Shown here: positions 19,584 to 27,372 of the stretch, piece by piece
Numbering within the stretch: the first letter of the stretch is position 1
How the letters are laid out: each line of letters starts with the position of its first letter
Source: DASUCS01 sp041166385
GTDB lineage: Bacteria > Actinomycetota > Acidimicrobiia > Acidimicrobiales > JACDCH01
NCBI GenBank assembly: GCA_041166385.1
Contig: JBEEFW010000138.1
Span: 1-64,000 of the forward strand
Direction: 5' to 3'
Length of the DNA stretch: 64,000 nt
The notes under the pieces: generated by a model
What the model was told of the DNA's origin: nothing
The model's input: the letters and a program-made list of their open reading frames with translations, nothing else
Database searches by the model: none
Made by a program: the position numbers and the translations under genes

Positions 19584-19813
19584 GAGCCCAACGAGAACAG
19601 ACACATCTGCGATCTGGGCATCCCACCGTCGTCTTGCCTCCGACGAAGCATGATGCTCAAGACTCGCCCAGCCGCAATCAGTCGCGAGGAACAGCCACGT
19701 CCAGTCGTGGGTAGTAAGTGCGAACAGGAAGGCCATCAGCGCGAGCGCGGTGCTATCGCATCATTCGCTATGTGACCCGATGGGACGCGGTCGGCTTCGA
19801 ACACTCGGCCGAT
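19584..19813. other. Gene-free right end of the tRNA-Val island
   Basis: This 230-bp stretch holds no convincing gene. Minus-strand open frames exist (for instance from 19736, with a hydrophobic start) but run through the previous gene in shadow fashion. No strong hairpin terminator is seen. It ends at the right direct repeat; 22 more bases lead to tatA. Confidence 0.5.
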
Positions 19814-19862
19814 CCTCCCTTACAAGGAGGGGGTCGGGGGTTCGAGTCCCTCCGCGCCCACC
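19814..19862. repeat. Right direct repeat (attR-like) of tRNA-Val 3' half
   Basis: A 49-bp copy of the tRNA-Val 3' half with one mismatch. It lacks the 5' half and D arm, so it is not a working tRNA. Confidence 0.9.
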
Positions 19863-19884
19863 GGCGACATAGGCAAGCCTGACG

Positions 19885-20070
19885 TCAGGAAGCGGTGGTG
19901 TCCGCGTCGGGATCGGCAGGCTTTTCGTCAGCGGCCTTCTTCAGCTCGCTCTTTGCTTGCCCGAACGATCGAGCGAGCTTCGGCAGCTGGCTTCCCCCGA
20001 AGAGCAACAACAGCAAGAAGAGCGCGATCAGCAGTTCCGGTACGCCGATGCTCCCCACAGTCACGCTCAC
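19885..20070 (-). CDS. tatA: Sec-independent translocase TatA/TatE
   Basis: Predicted 61 aa. It begins with a short periplasmic piece, then VPELLIALFLLLLLFGGSQLPKLARSFGQAKSELKK: one N-terminal transmembrane helix, the FGxxxLP hinge, and an amphipathic helix, followed by an acidic Asp/Pro tail. TatA forms the pore-like oligomer of the twin-arginine protein exporter. No TatB or TatC is adjacent. The 109-bp gap to the divergent Usp gene should hold both promoters. Confidence 0.92.
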   Translation of the reverse strand: MSVTVGSIGVPELLIALFLLLLLFGGSQLPKLARSFGQAKSELKKAADEKPADPDADTTAS

Positions 20071-20178
20071 GAGTGTACGCGTCGGTGCGTAGCCAAACGG
20101 TAAGTGACGGGCGACACCTTGTAAGCCGTCACGCGATTTGGGAGAGTTGCCCCAAAGGCGGACCCTGGGGAGGCGGAC

Positions 20179-20619
20179 ATGTTCAGTTCGATCGTGGTCG
20201 GTACCGACGGATCGTCGCGGTCACGGCAGGCGGTGGCGATGGCGACCGATCTCGCTCGATCTCACGGTGCGAAGCTGCACCTTGTACGCGCGTTTCGACC
20301 CACGTTGCAGACGGCTGCGCTCGCCGGCGACGCGATGATGGCGATCGCACCGACGACCGACGCCGAGATCCAGGCGCAGGTGGAGGAAGAGCTCGAGCGG
20401 CTCGCGTCGGAGATCGAACGCGATGGCGTCGCGGTACAGACGTTTGCGTGCCCACAGGCCGCGCCGTCCGCACTGTTGGCAGTCGCGGCTCATCAAGACG
20501 CGGACCTCATCGTTGTGGGGAGCAAAGGGATGCACGGCGCCCGCCGCGTTCTCGGCAGCGTGCCCAACTCGGTCGCCCACCAAGCAACCTGCGCGGTGAT
20601 GATCGTCCCCACTGGATGA
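20179..20619 (+). CDS. Universal stress protein (UspA domain)
   Basis: Predicted 146 aa, one Usp domain. The N-terminal SSIVVGTDGSSRSRQAV and the C-terminal VVGSKGMHGARRVLGSVPNSVAHQ carry the G-x2-G-x9-G-S/T ATP-binding motif, so it is the ATP-binding type. Such proteins are induced in starvation, hypoxia or redox stress. The next gene starts 10 nt downstream. Confidence 0.92.
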   Translation: MFSSIVVGTDGSSRSRQAVAMATDLARSHGAKLHLVRAFRPTLQTAALAGDAMMAIAPTTDAEIQAQVEEELERLASEIERDGVAVQTFACPQAAPSALLAVAAHQDADLIVVGSKGMHGARRVLGSVPNSVAHQATCAVMIVPTG

Positions 20620-20629
20620 ACGCGTCGCC

Positions 20630-21670
20630 GTGACCGACGCGGTCGCGGCACAACTGCTCGACGCGCTCAGCGCGCGGCTCGAGCAACCAGACCTCGAGTA
20701 CGTCGAACCGCTCGAGCGACTCACTGGGGGCTACTACACCGACAACCGATCGTTTCGCGTCAACGCACGCGATCCGAATTGGTCGGCTCGGCTCGTGCTT
20801 CGGCTGTTCCCACGCGAAGGACCACCCGAGCAGGTTCGCCGTGAGTTTCTCGTTCAATCAGCGCTGACGGCGCAGGGCTTTCCTGTGCCGAACGTCCTGT
20901 GGTGCGAAGAGCAGGTCGACGTTGTGGGTCGCCGATTTCTCGTGATGGAGTTTCTGGACGGACGCAGCCCCATGGGTGGCGCGGAATTCAGTGCGGTGTT
21001 GCGCGCATTCCCGTGGTTGGTGGTTCGCATGCCGACGGCGCTCGCTCGGACGCAAGCTGCGCTCCACGAACTGTCCGTCGGCGAGCTGACCGACGCGCCC
21101 GACGGACTCTCCTTCGGTGTCGACCGTTGGCTCGACGTGCTCGACGACGCCGCTGCCTCAGGCGCGCCTGAGCTCGAGGAGGCGGCGCGCTGGCTGCGGG
21201 CCAATCGACCCACGGAGAGGCGACTCGCGATCTGTCACGGCGATCTATGGCCCGGCAATCTCCTCGTCGAGCGCGGCCGGGTGACGTCCGTGCTGGATTG
21301 GAGTGTCGCGACGGTGGCCGAACCCGCGCTCGATGTCGGCTTCACGGCCATGGGTTTGACGATCGCTCCGATCGAAGCTGGGCCCCGCGTGGAGGCCGTG
21401 ATTCTGCGCCAGAGCCGCTGGATGTGTCGCCGGTATGTGAAGGCCTACCGCTCGCTCACGGGAGCGGACCTGGCGGCGCAGCCGTACTACGAGGCGCTGC
21501 GGTGCGCGCTCGAGCTCATCCACGTCGTCGAGCACCGGCGAGCGCTCACCAACGGTGTCGAGCGCGACGCGCCGACTCCCACGTGGGATGTCGCGAGCGA
21601 TCGAATGATCGAGTACTTCGAGAGCCGCACAGGAGTCCGGCTGCAGCTTCCCAAGCGCATTGTGCGCTGA
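20630..21670 (+). CDS. Aminoglycoside phosphotransferase-fold kinase (second)
   Basis: Predicted 346 aa, GTG start. The catalytic loop ICHGDLWPGNLLV near residue 203 and metal-binding VLDWS near 223 are intact, and FLVMEFLDG forms the hinge. Bacterial relatives phosphorylate small hydroxylated molecules, including methylthioribose, choline and aminoglycosides. The sequence is not close to the kinase at 2642. Substrate unknown; probably cotranscribed with the Usp gene. Confidence 0.8.
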   Translation: MTDAVAAQLLDALSARLEQPDLEYVEPLERLTGGYYTDNRSFRVNARDPNWSARLVLRLFPREGPPEQVRREFLVQSALTAQGFPVPNVLWCEEQVDVVGRRFLVMEFLDGRSPMGGAEFSAVLRAFPWLVVRMPTALARTQAALHELSVGELTDAPDGLSFGVDRWLDVLDDAAASGAPELEEAARWLRANRPTERRLAICHGDLWPGNLLVERGRVTSVLDWSVATVAEPALDVGFTAMGLTIAPIEAGPRVEAVILRQSRWMCRRYVKAYRSLTGADLAAQPYYEALRCALELIHVVEHRRALTNGVERDAPTPTWDVASDRMIEYFESRTGVRLQLPKRIVR

Positions 21671-21710
21671 TTCTCGGCTGGCTCACAGGAACGACTCCTA
21701 CGGTGGACCC

Positions 21711-22097
21711 ATGAAGAAACCACTCGCTGCTGCAATTGTTGCCGGATCACTCCTCACGGGTGCGGGCGTCGGCGCCGCCTTCTTCGGCCCCGGCCCGGCA
21801 GGCGCGCAGAGCACGTCGAGCGACTCGACATCGAGCGACTCGACCGCTCCGAAGTCGAATGAGGACGCCGCGCACGAGGCGAACGAGACGCCCGAGCAGG
21901 AAGCCGCCGAGGATGCGGGTACGGCGCATCGCGGAGGACCGCATGGCCCTGGTGGGCGCGGTGGCCACGGTCCCAACGAGGATGCCGCGCACGAGGCGAA
22001 CGAGACGCCCGAGCAGGAAGCCGCCGAGGATGCCGCAAAGGCGGCCGCACCCGACACAGGTTCGTCGTCGACGGATTCGACCTCATCCTCGTCGTAA
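21711..22097 (+). CDS. Secreted acidic protein with a repeated 20-residue unit
   Basis: Predicted 128 aa from ATG 21711. A signal peptide is clear (MKKPLAAAIVAGSLLTGAGVG then an AGAQS-like cleavage site). The mature protein is low complexity, rich in Ser, Asp, Glu, Gly and His, and contains the segment NEDAAHEANETPEQEAAEDA twice, separated by a Gly/His-rich spacer (HRGGPHGPGGRGGHG). The spacer histidines and acid clusters could bind metal, but that is a guess. The repeat is preserved at DNA level, implying recent duplication. Confidence 0.75.
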   Translation: MKKPLAAAIVAGSLLTGAGVGAAFFGPGPAGAQSTSSDSTSSDSTAPKSNEDAAHEANETPEQEAAEDAGTAHRGGPHGPGGRGGHGPNEDAAHEANETPEQEAAEDAAKAAAPDTGSSSTDSTSSSS

Positions 22098-22118
22098 CCG
22101 CGGGTCGCAGGTTTCAGC

Positions 22119-22775
22119 ATGAGCGTCAAGGGGCAACGTGGCCCCATGGACGCGATCACACTGCTGAAGAACGACCACAAGACCGTCAACGAGCTCTTCA
22201 AGAAGTTCGAGAAGGCCGGCGACAACGCACACAAGACCAAGGCGAAACTGGTCGAGCAGATCATCCACGAACTCGCGATCCACGCGGCCATCGAGGAGGT
22301 CGCGTTCTATCCCTTCATCAAGGGCGCGAGTGACGAGCTCACCGACGATGTGCTCGAGAGCCTCGAGGAACACCACGTCGTCAAGTGGTTGCTGAGCGAG
22401 CTCGAGGGCATGAACCCCAAGGACGAGCGGTTCGACGCGAAGGTCACTGTGCTGATCGAGAACGTGCGGCATCACGTCGAGGAAGAGGAACAGGAGATGT
22501 TCCCGCGGGTGCGCAAGATGCTGTCGCGCTCCGATCTCGCCGAGCTGGGCGAGGCCCTCGCCAACGCCAAGAAGGTGGCACCGACGCATCCCCACCCGAA
22601 GGCACCCGACGAGCCGCCCTTCAACACGATCGCCGCCGTGGTCTCCGGCCTTATCGATCGTGCTCGTGACACCGGCCGCGACGCCATGAAGCGCTCGGCG
22701 AAGGGTCGCAGCCGTCCCGGCACACGGGCAGCAAGCGGCCGCCGCCGCGCTGCGCCGAAGTCGCGCACGCGCTGA
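22119..22775 (+). CDS. Hemerythrin HHE-domain protein with basic tail
   Basis: Predicted 218 aa; an alternative ATG at 22146 fits the HHE domain better (DAITLLKNDHKTVNELF). Conserved His/Glu pairs (H in LLKNDH, HAAIEE, EEHH, VRHHVEEEEQEMFP) mark the oxygen/iron-binding four-helix bundle. The C-terminal 60 residues are Lys/Arg/Ser-rich and histone-like (KGRSRPGTRAASGRRRAAPK), which may bind DNA. Members handle oxygen, iron or nitric oxide. It follows a secreted acidic protein by 21 nt. Confidence 0.85.
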   Translation: MSVKGQRGPMDAITLLKNDHKTVNELFKKFEKAGDNAHKTKAKLVEQIIHELAIHAAIEEVAFYPFIKGASDELTDDVLESLEEHHVVKWLLSELEGMNPKDERFDAKVTVLIENVRHHVEEEEQEMFPRVRKMLSRSDLAELGEALANAKKVAPTHPHPKAPDEPPFNTIAAVVSGLIDRARDTGRDAMKRSAKGRSRPGTRAASGRRRAAPKSRTR

Positions 22776-22790
22776 TCAGTCGATCAACGC

Positions 22791-23453
22791 TCAGTCGGTG
22801 GTGGTGAGCCCGATCGGGCACGACACGCCGGTGCCGCCGAGCCCGCAATAGCCGTTCGGCACCTTCGCGAGGTACTGCTGGTGGTAGTCCTCGGCGTAGT
22901 AGAAGGCGGGTGTGTCGGCGATCTCCGTCGTGATCTCGCCGTAGCCCGCATCGCGTAGGCGCGCTTCGAACATCGTCTTGCTCGCCTCCGCGGCGGCGCG
23001 TTGCTCGGGCGTGAACGTGTAGATCGCCGAGCGGTACTGCGTGCCGACGTCGTTGCCCTGGCGCATGCCCTGCGTCGGATCATGCGATTCCCAGAACACC
23101 TTCAGGAGTTGGTCGTACGACACCTTCGCGGGGTCGTACACCACGAGCACCGCTTCGGTGTGGCCAGTGCGTCCGCTGCACACCTCTTCGTACGTCGGGT
23201 TGGGGGAGTGGCCGCCGGCGTATCCCACGGCCGTGCTGTAGACGCCGGGCGTCTCCCAGAACTTGCGCTCCGCGCCCCAGAAGCATCCGAGGCCGAAGAT
23301 TGCCTGCTCGAGTCCGTCGGGGAATGGCGGCTCCAACTCGTGGAAGTTGACGAAGTGCTGCGTCGGGACCGAGAACAGCCGGTGATCGTGCCCGGGGAGC
23401 GCATCGTCCTCGCTGATCATCTGCACCTTGTCCTTGCGCGAGGAGAACATCAC
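22791..23453 (-). CDS. msrA: Peptide methionine-S-sulfoxide reductase
   Basis: Predicted 220 aa. The catalytic GCFWGAERKFW block (Cys near residue 57) and the conserved GxYSTAVGYAGG, GHTEAVLVVYDP and DYHQQYL blocks are intact, with a resolving Cys in the tail (GYCGLGGTGVSCP). The enzyme repairs oxidised Met-S-sulfoxide in proteins using thioredoxin. It converges on the hemerythrin gene. Confidence 0.96.
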   Translation of the reverse strand: MMFSSRKDKVQMISEDDALPGHDHRLFSVPTQHFVNFHELEPPFPDGLEQAIFGLGCFWGAERKFWETPGVYSTAVGYAGGHSPNPTYEEVCSGRTGHTEAVLVVYDPAKVSYDQLLKVFWESHDPTQGMRQGNDVGTQYRSAIYTFTPEQRAAAEASKTMFEARLRDAGYGEITTEIADTPAFYYAEDYHQQYLAKVPNGYCGLGGTGVSCPIGLTTTD

Positions 23454-23524
23454 CGCAGGCTACGGCGCCGAGCCGTCGAAATCTCGGGCTCGACAACTAC
23501 AGAGCTTTCATGTAGTTTCAATCT

Positions 23525-23830
23525 ATGTCATTCTCCCTGGGGGTGGAGGGACGGGCGGCCATCGAAGCCATTGCAGCCTGCGACCGGGTGGCGCCGAGAC
23601 TGCTCGACCTCATCGCCCAACACGATCACGCGGCGACGGTCGCTCGTCCTGATTGGAGCGGTCCGCACCGCGACACGTTCGAGCAACGGTTCGCAGCCGT
23701 GCAGGGAGCACTCGTCGATGGTGGGTTCTGGGTCTTGCAATTCCGTCACGCGGCGGCGACTCGGTTGGCCGAGCTCACGCTTGCGGCGCAGGAAGCCGAG
23801 ACGTTGCTGCAGCCAACGGGGCCCCGGTGA
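23525..23830 (+). CDS. WXG100-like small protein
   Basis: Predicted 101 aa, all helical, with the central DWSGPHRDTFEQRF, in which the W-S-G plus alternating pattern recalls the WXG turn of ESX/type VII secreted proteins. It couples to the next gene (GTG at 23827 overlaps its stop). No YxxxD/E export tail is obvious. ESX-related export is a hypothesis; a general helical chaperone is an alternative. Confidence 0.5.
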   Translation: MSFSLGVEGRAAIEAIAACDRVAPRLLDLIAQHDHAATVARPDWSGPHRDTFEQRFAAVQGALVDGGFWVLQFRHAAATRLAELTLAAQEAETLLQPTGPR

Positions 23831-24939
23831 GCGACGCAACGACCTGCTCGGCGCGGCCCGGCGAATTGTTGGCGTACACCCGCGAGACCGGCGACGTGAT
23901 CTCGCAACTCCGCAGCGAACTCGTGGCGTTGGATGTCGCGCTCGAGGACTTCCTGTTCGCATCCGGTGGGTTGATCGGGTGGCTCAAAGAGCGGTGGTAT
24001 CGAGATCCGATCTGGACGTCGGTCATCGACCTCGACGAACTCGCGTCGTGGGTCGCACATGTCGGGTGGGCATTCGCGACGGCGGGAGGGGGCGGCGGCA
24101 TCAACTCGACCGACCTCGTCACTGCGACAACGTTGGCCGTCGCCGCCAGGCTCGCGCCGCTCGAATGGAATCCGGCCAAGCACCTGCGCGGCGCGCAGCA
24201 GGGCGATTGGTTGCGGGCCGTCAATCCGTCGTGTCGCGGCTATCAACCGGGCGCCGGCTATCGCGGGTCGGGGTTCATCGAGGGTCCCGACGGCCGGCTG
24301 TATCCACTCGTCGCGCCGTTCGTCACGCGCGACGGAGTCGAATACCACGCGAACGACCGTCTCGTTCCGGGGCAGCCGAGCGTGCTGCAGCTCGACGGCA
24401 GCGATCCGGGCTGGACGACGTTGTGGGAGGACGTCGGCGTCGAGCGGTGGCGTGAAGACCCCAGCGTCTGGGAGCGGTTCTGGATCGGGGTCGGCAGCAC
24501 CGTTGGTGGGCGACCGGTCGGCAGCACGCAGAGCGATGTCGAGAAACTGGTGCTCACGCCGGGGGCCGCGCCGTACCTCGGCGTCGTCCCTGATCAGCCG
24601 GCGAAGGAGCAGACCCCGCCGCCGTACATCGAGCCGACGGCTCCGGAGTTCGCGCCGCCGAATCAGCCCGACACGATGTATCCAGGAAACAACGCTCCCG
24701 CCGCCGGCGCCTCCGGCGCGGCGATGTTCATCGAGGGTCTCGGCGCAGGAATGATGGCGGATCTCGGGTCGTTCGACGCCTACGACGTGGCATTCCAACA
24801 GAACGCCGCAGGCGAGGTTCGAGCGTTGTACAAACGCGTCTACGTCGGATTCGACGACGCCGGCAAGCCGTACGCCGACTCTGTGTGGGTGACGGGTCCG
24901 GAGAACAACGACCGCGTTCTGATCACGTACGCGCCGTGA
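23827..24939 (+). CDS. Large partner of the WXG-like protein, unknown function
   Basis: Predicted 370 aa from the GTG at 23827. The first 60 residues are helical (ELLAYTRETGDVISQLRSEL) with a WXG-like feel, followed by a glycine/hydrophobic run, then a globular Tyr/Gly/Asp-rich part, and a Pro-rich linker (EQTPPPYIEPTAPEFAPP) before a C-terminal module ending in VRALYKRVYVGFDDAGKPYADS. Helical head, linker and terminal domain resemble polymorphic toxins of type VII systems, but I see no certain toxin motif. Its 3' end overlaps the opposing acyl-CoA synthetase gene. Confidence 0.45.
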   Translation: MSDATTCSARPGELLAYTRETGDVISQLRSELVALDVALEDFLFASGGLIGWLKERWYRDPIWTSVIDLDELASWVAHVGWAFATAGGGGGINSTDLVTATTLAVAARLAPLEWNPAKHLRGAQQGDWLRAVNPSCRGYQPGAGYRGSGFIEGPDGRLYPLVAPFVTRDGVEYHANDRLVPGQPSVLQLDGSDPGWTTLWEDVGVERWREDPSVWERFWIGVGSTVGGRPVGSTQSDVEKLVLTPGAAPYLGVVPDQPAKEQTPPPYIEPTAPEFAPPNQPDTMYPGNNAPAAGASGAAMFIEGLGAGMMADLGSFDAYDVAFQQNAAGEVRALYKRVYVGFDDAGKPYADSVWVTGPENNDRVLITYAP

Positions 24940-26590
24940 GCTGATCTCGCAGCTCGCGCTTGAGAATCTTGCCGGACGCGTTGCGCGGAAGTGGGACGTC
25001 GACGATCGTGATCAGGCTCGGCACCTTGAACGGCGCCAACCGCTCGCCGACATGCGCTTGCAGTTCGGATGCGGTGAGCGACGCGCCGGTGCGCGGCAGC
25101 ACCATGGCCGCGACTTCCTCACCGAGTCGCTCATGGGGGACGCCGAACACGGCGGCCTCGTGCACGTCGGGGTGCTCGTACAGCGCCGCCTCGACTTCCG
25201 CGCAATAGACGTTCTCGCCGGCGCGCAGCACCATGTCCTTGGCGCGGTCCTCCACGTAGACGAAGCCTTCGTCGTCGATGCGTCCGATGTCGCCGCTGCG
25301 GAGCCAACCGTCGACGATCACTTCGTCGGTCGCGTCGGGCTGGTTCCAGTAGCCGCGGATGAGATGCGGGCCCTTGAACCAGATCTCGCCACGCTCGCCC
25401 GTCGGCAGCGCCAGCCCTTCGGGATCGCGCACCTCGATCTCGAGGATCGGCGTGGCCCGACCAGTGCTCGTCGGATGGGCGATGTAATCGGCGCCACCGT
25501 TCTGCGGACCGTAGGCGTTCGTCTCGGTCATGCCGTAGCCGATGCCCGGACTCGCTTTCGGGAAGTTCGACTGCATGCGGCGGACGAGTTCAGGCGGCGC
25601 GGGTGCGCCTCCGCCACCGACGTTGCGCAGGCTCGACGTGTCGTGGTCGGCAAACCGCGGTGACGCGAGCAGATCCCAGTTCTGCGTGGGGACGCCCACA
25701 AAGTTGGTGACCCGTTCGCGCTCGATCAGCTCGAGCGCCCGTTCCGGGTCCCACTTGTACATGATCACGAGCTTCAGGCCGCTGGCGAGGCACGACAGCA
25801 TCACCGGGACACAGCCGGTGACGTGGAACAGCGGCACCACGAGGATGAAGGCCAGCGCGTCGTCGCTCGACGGCGGTTCGGGATTCCGCAGCCGCTCGAC
25901 GGCCGACCGACAGCCGAAGCCGAGCAACGCCTGCACGATGCCGCGGTGCGTCGACACGGCACCCTTCGGCCGGCCGGTCGTGCCGGACGTGTACAGGATG
26001 GTGGCGTCGTCTTCCGGGCCGATGTGGACATCCGGCATCGCCGCACCAGGCACGACCACGTCGGCCCACCGATCGCCATCAGGTGCGCTCGGATCGCGTA
26101 CGACGATCGCGTCGATGCCCAGCCGCTGTCGTGTTGCCGCGCTGCGCTCGGCGCGTTCGCGGTCGGCGATGAGGATGCGGGCGCCGCAGTCCTCGAGGGC
26201 GTAGTCGAGCTCGTCCTCGGTCCACCAGGCGTTGAGCGACACCGAGATCGCGCCGATCGACGTGATGGCCGCGAACGCCACGACCCACTCCGGGTAGTTG
26301 CGCATTCCGATCGCAACGCGATCGCCCTTCACGATCCCGTACCGCTCGACGAGCGCGGCAGCCAGGCCGTCGACCTGGTCGGCGAATTGCGTGAACGTCC
26401 AGCGCTCGTCCTCGTACACGAGGAACACGTCGTCGCCGCGGGCGCGGGTCGTGGCCACGATCTCACGCAGGCTCGGTGGTGCGTTGCGGAAGATGGTGAC
26501 GGTCGTGCCGCGGATGTCGGCTTCGGCGGTCTCGAATCGTTCGCCCGCCGCGGTGACCTTCGCCATCGCGCCGGTGTAGCTCAGGGTCAT
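24923..26590 (-). CDS. Acyl-CoA synthetase (ANL superfamily)
   Basis: Predicted 555 aa from ATG 26590, whose ATGA overlaps the phytanoyl-CoA dioxygenase stop. AMP-binding motif TILYTSGTTGRPKGAV, GYGMTETNA, the hinge GEIWFKGPHLIRGYWNQP plus GWLRSGDIG and the C-terminal lysine loop LPRNASGKILKREL are all intact, so it is probably active. The family activates a carboxylic acid with ATP and joins it to CoA. The substrate is unknown. It is the last gene of an operon that begins with cobalamin salvage genes. Confidence 0.92.
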   Translation of the reverse strand: MTLSYTGAMAKVTAAGERFETAEADIRGTTVTIFRNAPPSLREIVATTRARGDDVFLVYEDERWTFTQFADQVDGLAAALVERYGIVKGDRVAIGMRNYPEWVVAFAAITSIGAISVSLNAWWTEDELDYALEDCGARILIADRERAERSAATRQRLGIDAIVVRDPSAPDGDRWADVVVPGAAMPDVHIGPEDDATILYTSGTTGRPKGAVSTHRGIVQALLGFGCRSAVERLRNPEPPSSDDALAFILVVPLFHVTGCVPVMLSCLASGLKLVIMYKWDPERALELIERERVTNFVGVPTQNWDLLASPRFADHDTSSLRNVGGGGAPAPPELVRRMQSNFPKASPGIGYGMTETNAYGPQNGGADYIAHPTSTGRATPILEIEVRDPEGLALPTGERGEIWFKGPHLIRGYWNQPDATDEVIVDGWLRSGDIGRIDDEGFVYVEDRAKDMVLRAGENVYCAEVEAALYEHPDVHEAAVFGVPHERLGEEVAAMVLPRTGASLTASELQAHVGERLAPFKVPSLITIVDVPLPRNASGKILKRELRDQLTART

Positions 26591-27372
26591 GGGAGGTCTT
26601 CCACCTTCTCGGGGAGATACGCGAGGTCGTGCAACCGGGGTCGCCCGGCCGGTTGCCACGACGGCAAGAGGGCGCGCCGGTGCTGTCCGCTCGTGTTCGG
26701 CGATGAGCGGTGCACGAGAAACGCGCCGAACCAGAGCACCGAACCAGCCGGTACTTCGACGACGACCTCGGTGTCGACATCGAGCCGAGCCGGATCGGCG
26801 AGAAAGCGCGTCGGATCCTGCGGATCGCGCGGCGCCGGTCCGTTCCGATGCGAGCCCGGGATCACACGGACCGCGCCGTTGCTCTCGGTCGCGTCGTCGA
26901 GGAAGACGATCGCCGTCACGACGTCGGCCGCCGCGTGCCCAGCGGCGACATACCAGTACGGGAAGTCCTGGTGCCACGGGAACTCGCTGCCCTCGCGCGC
27001 TCGCTTGAGATTGAGCTTCGAGGTGAACGGCCCGAGTGTCTCGGTCTCCAGCACGCGACGCACGGGGTCGGTCAGCCGCCGGTCGCTGAACAGGGCGTCG
27101 ATGTGCGGATCGAGATGATCAGCCGGCTCGATCAGCCGGATCTCTTGGCTGCCCTCGGTCCACTCCCACTGGATGCCAGCGCGCGACGAGAACTGGATGC
27201 GATGACCGTCGCCCAAGCGCCCCTTCGGTCCGGCGCCATCGCGTGTGGCGTGCTGCTTGACGCGCTCGGCGACCGATTCGGCGACAGCACGCAGCTGTTC
27301 GAGCTCGGCCGCGTCGAGCACGCTCTCCTGGACGTGGTAGCCGAGTTCGCCGAACGCGGTTCTGCCGGTCAT
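26587..27372 (-). CDS. Phytanoyl-CoA dioxygenase (PhyH) family
   Basis: Predicted 261 aa, start ATG 27372, overlapping the cobT stop. The Fe(II)/2-oxoglutarate dioxygenase core shows the facial triad as HQD (FPWHQDFPYWY) and a later H in LVHRSSPN, plus the SWQPAGRP arginine region. The family hydroxylates acyl-CoA or small molecules. It sits between cobT and acyl-CoA synthetase with 4-nt overlaps both sides, suggesting a fatty-acid or lipid function coexpressed with B12 salvage. Confidence 0.85.
   Translation of the reverse strand: MTGRTAFGELGYHVQESVLDAAELEQLRAVAESVAERVKQHATRDGAGPKGRLGDGHRIQFSSRAGIQWEWTEGSQEIRLIEPADHLDPHIDALFSDRRLTDPVRRVLETETLGPFTSKLNLKRAREGSEFPWHQDFPYWYVAAGHAAADVVTAIVFLDDATESNGAVRVIPGSHRNGPAPRDPQDPTRFLADPARLDVDTEVVVEVPAGSVLWFGAFLVHRSSPNTSGQHRRALLPSWQPAGRPRLHDLAYLPEKVEDLP

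Larger units (their letters stand above)
17050..19862. mobile_element. 2.8-kb genomic island in tRNA-Val
   Basis: The 49 bp that start in the anticodon stem of tRNA-Val (17050-17098) recur at 19814-19862 in the same orientation with a single difference (A to G at the T loop). Such a 3'-tRNA duplication is the usual footprint of tyrosine-recombinase integration. The segment between carries UDP-galactopyranose mutase, a coupled gene of unknown function, and remnants, but no intact integrase. It has therefore either lost its integrase or was mobilised in trans. Confidence 0.75.
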
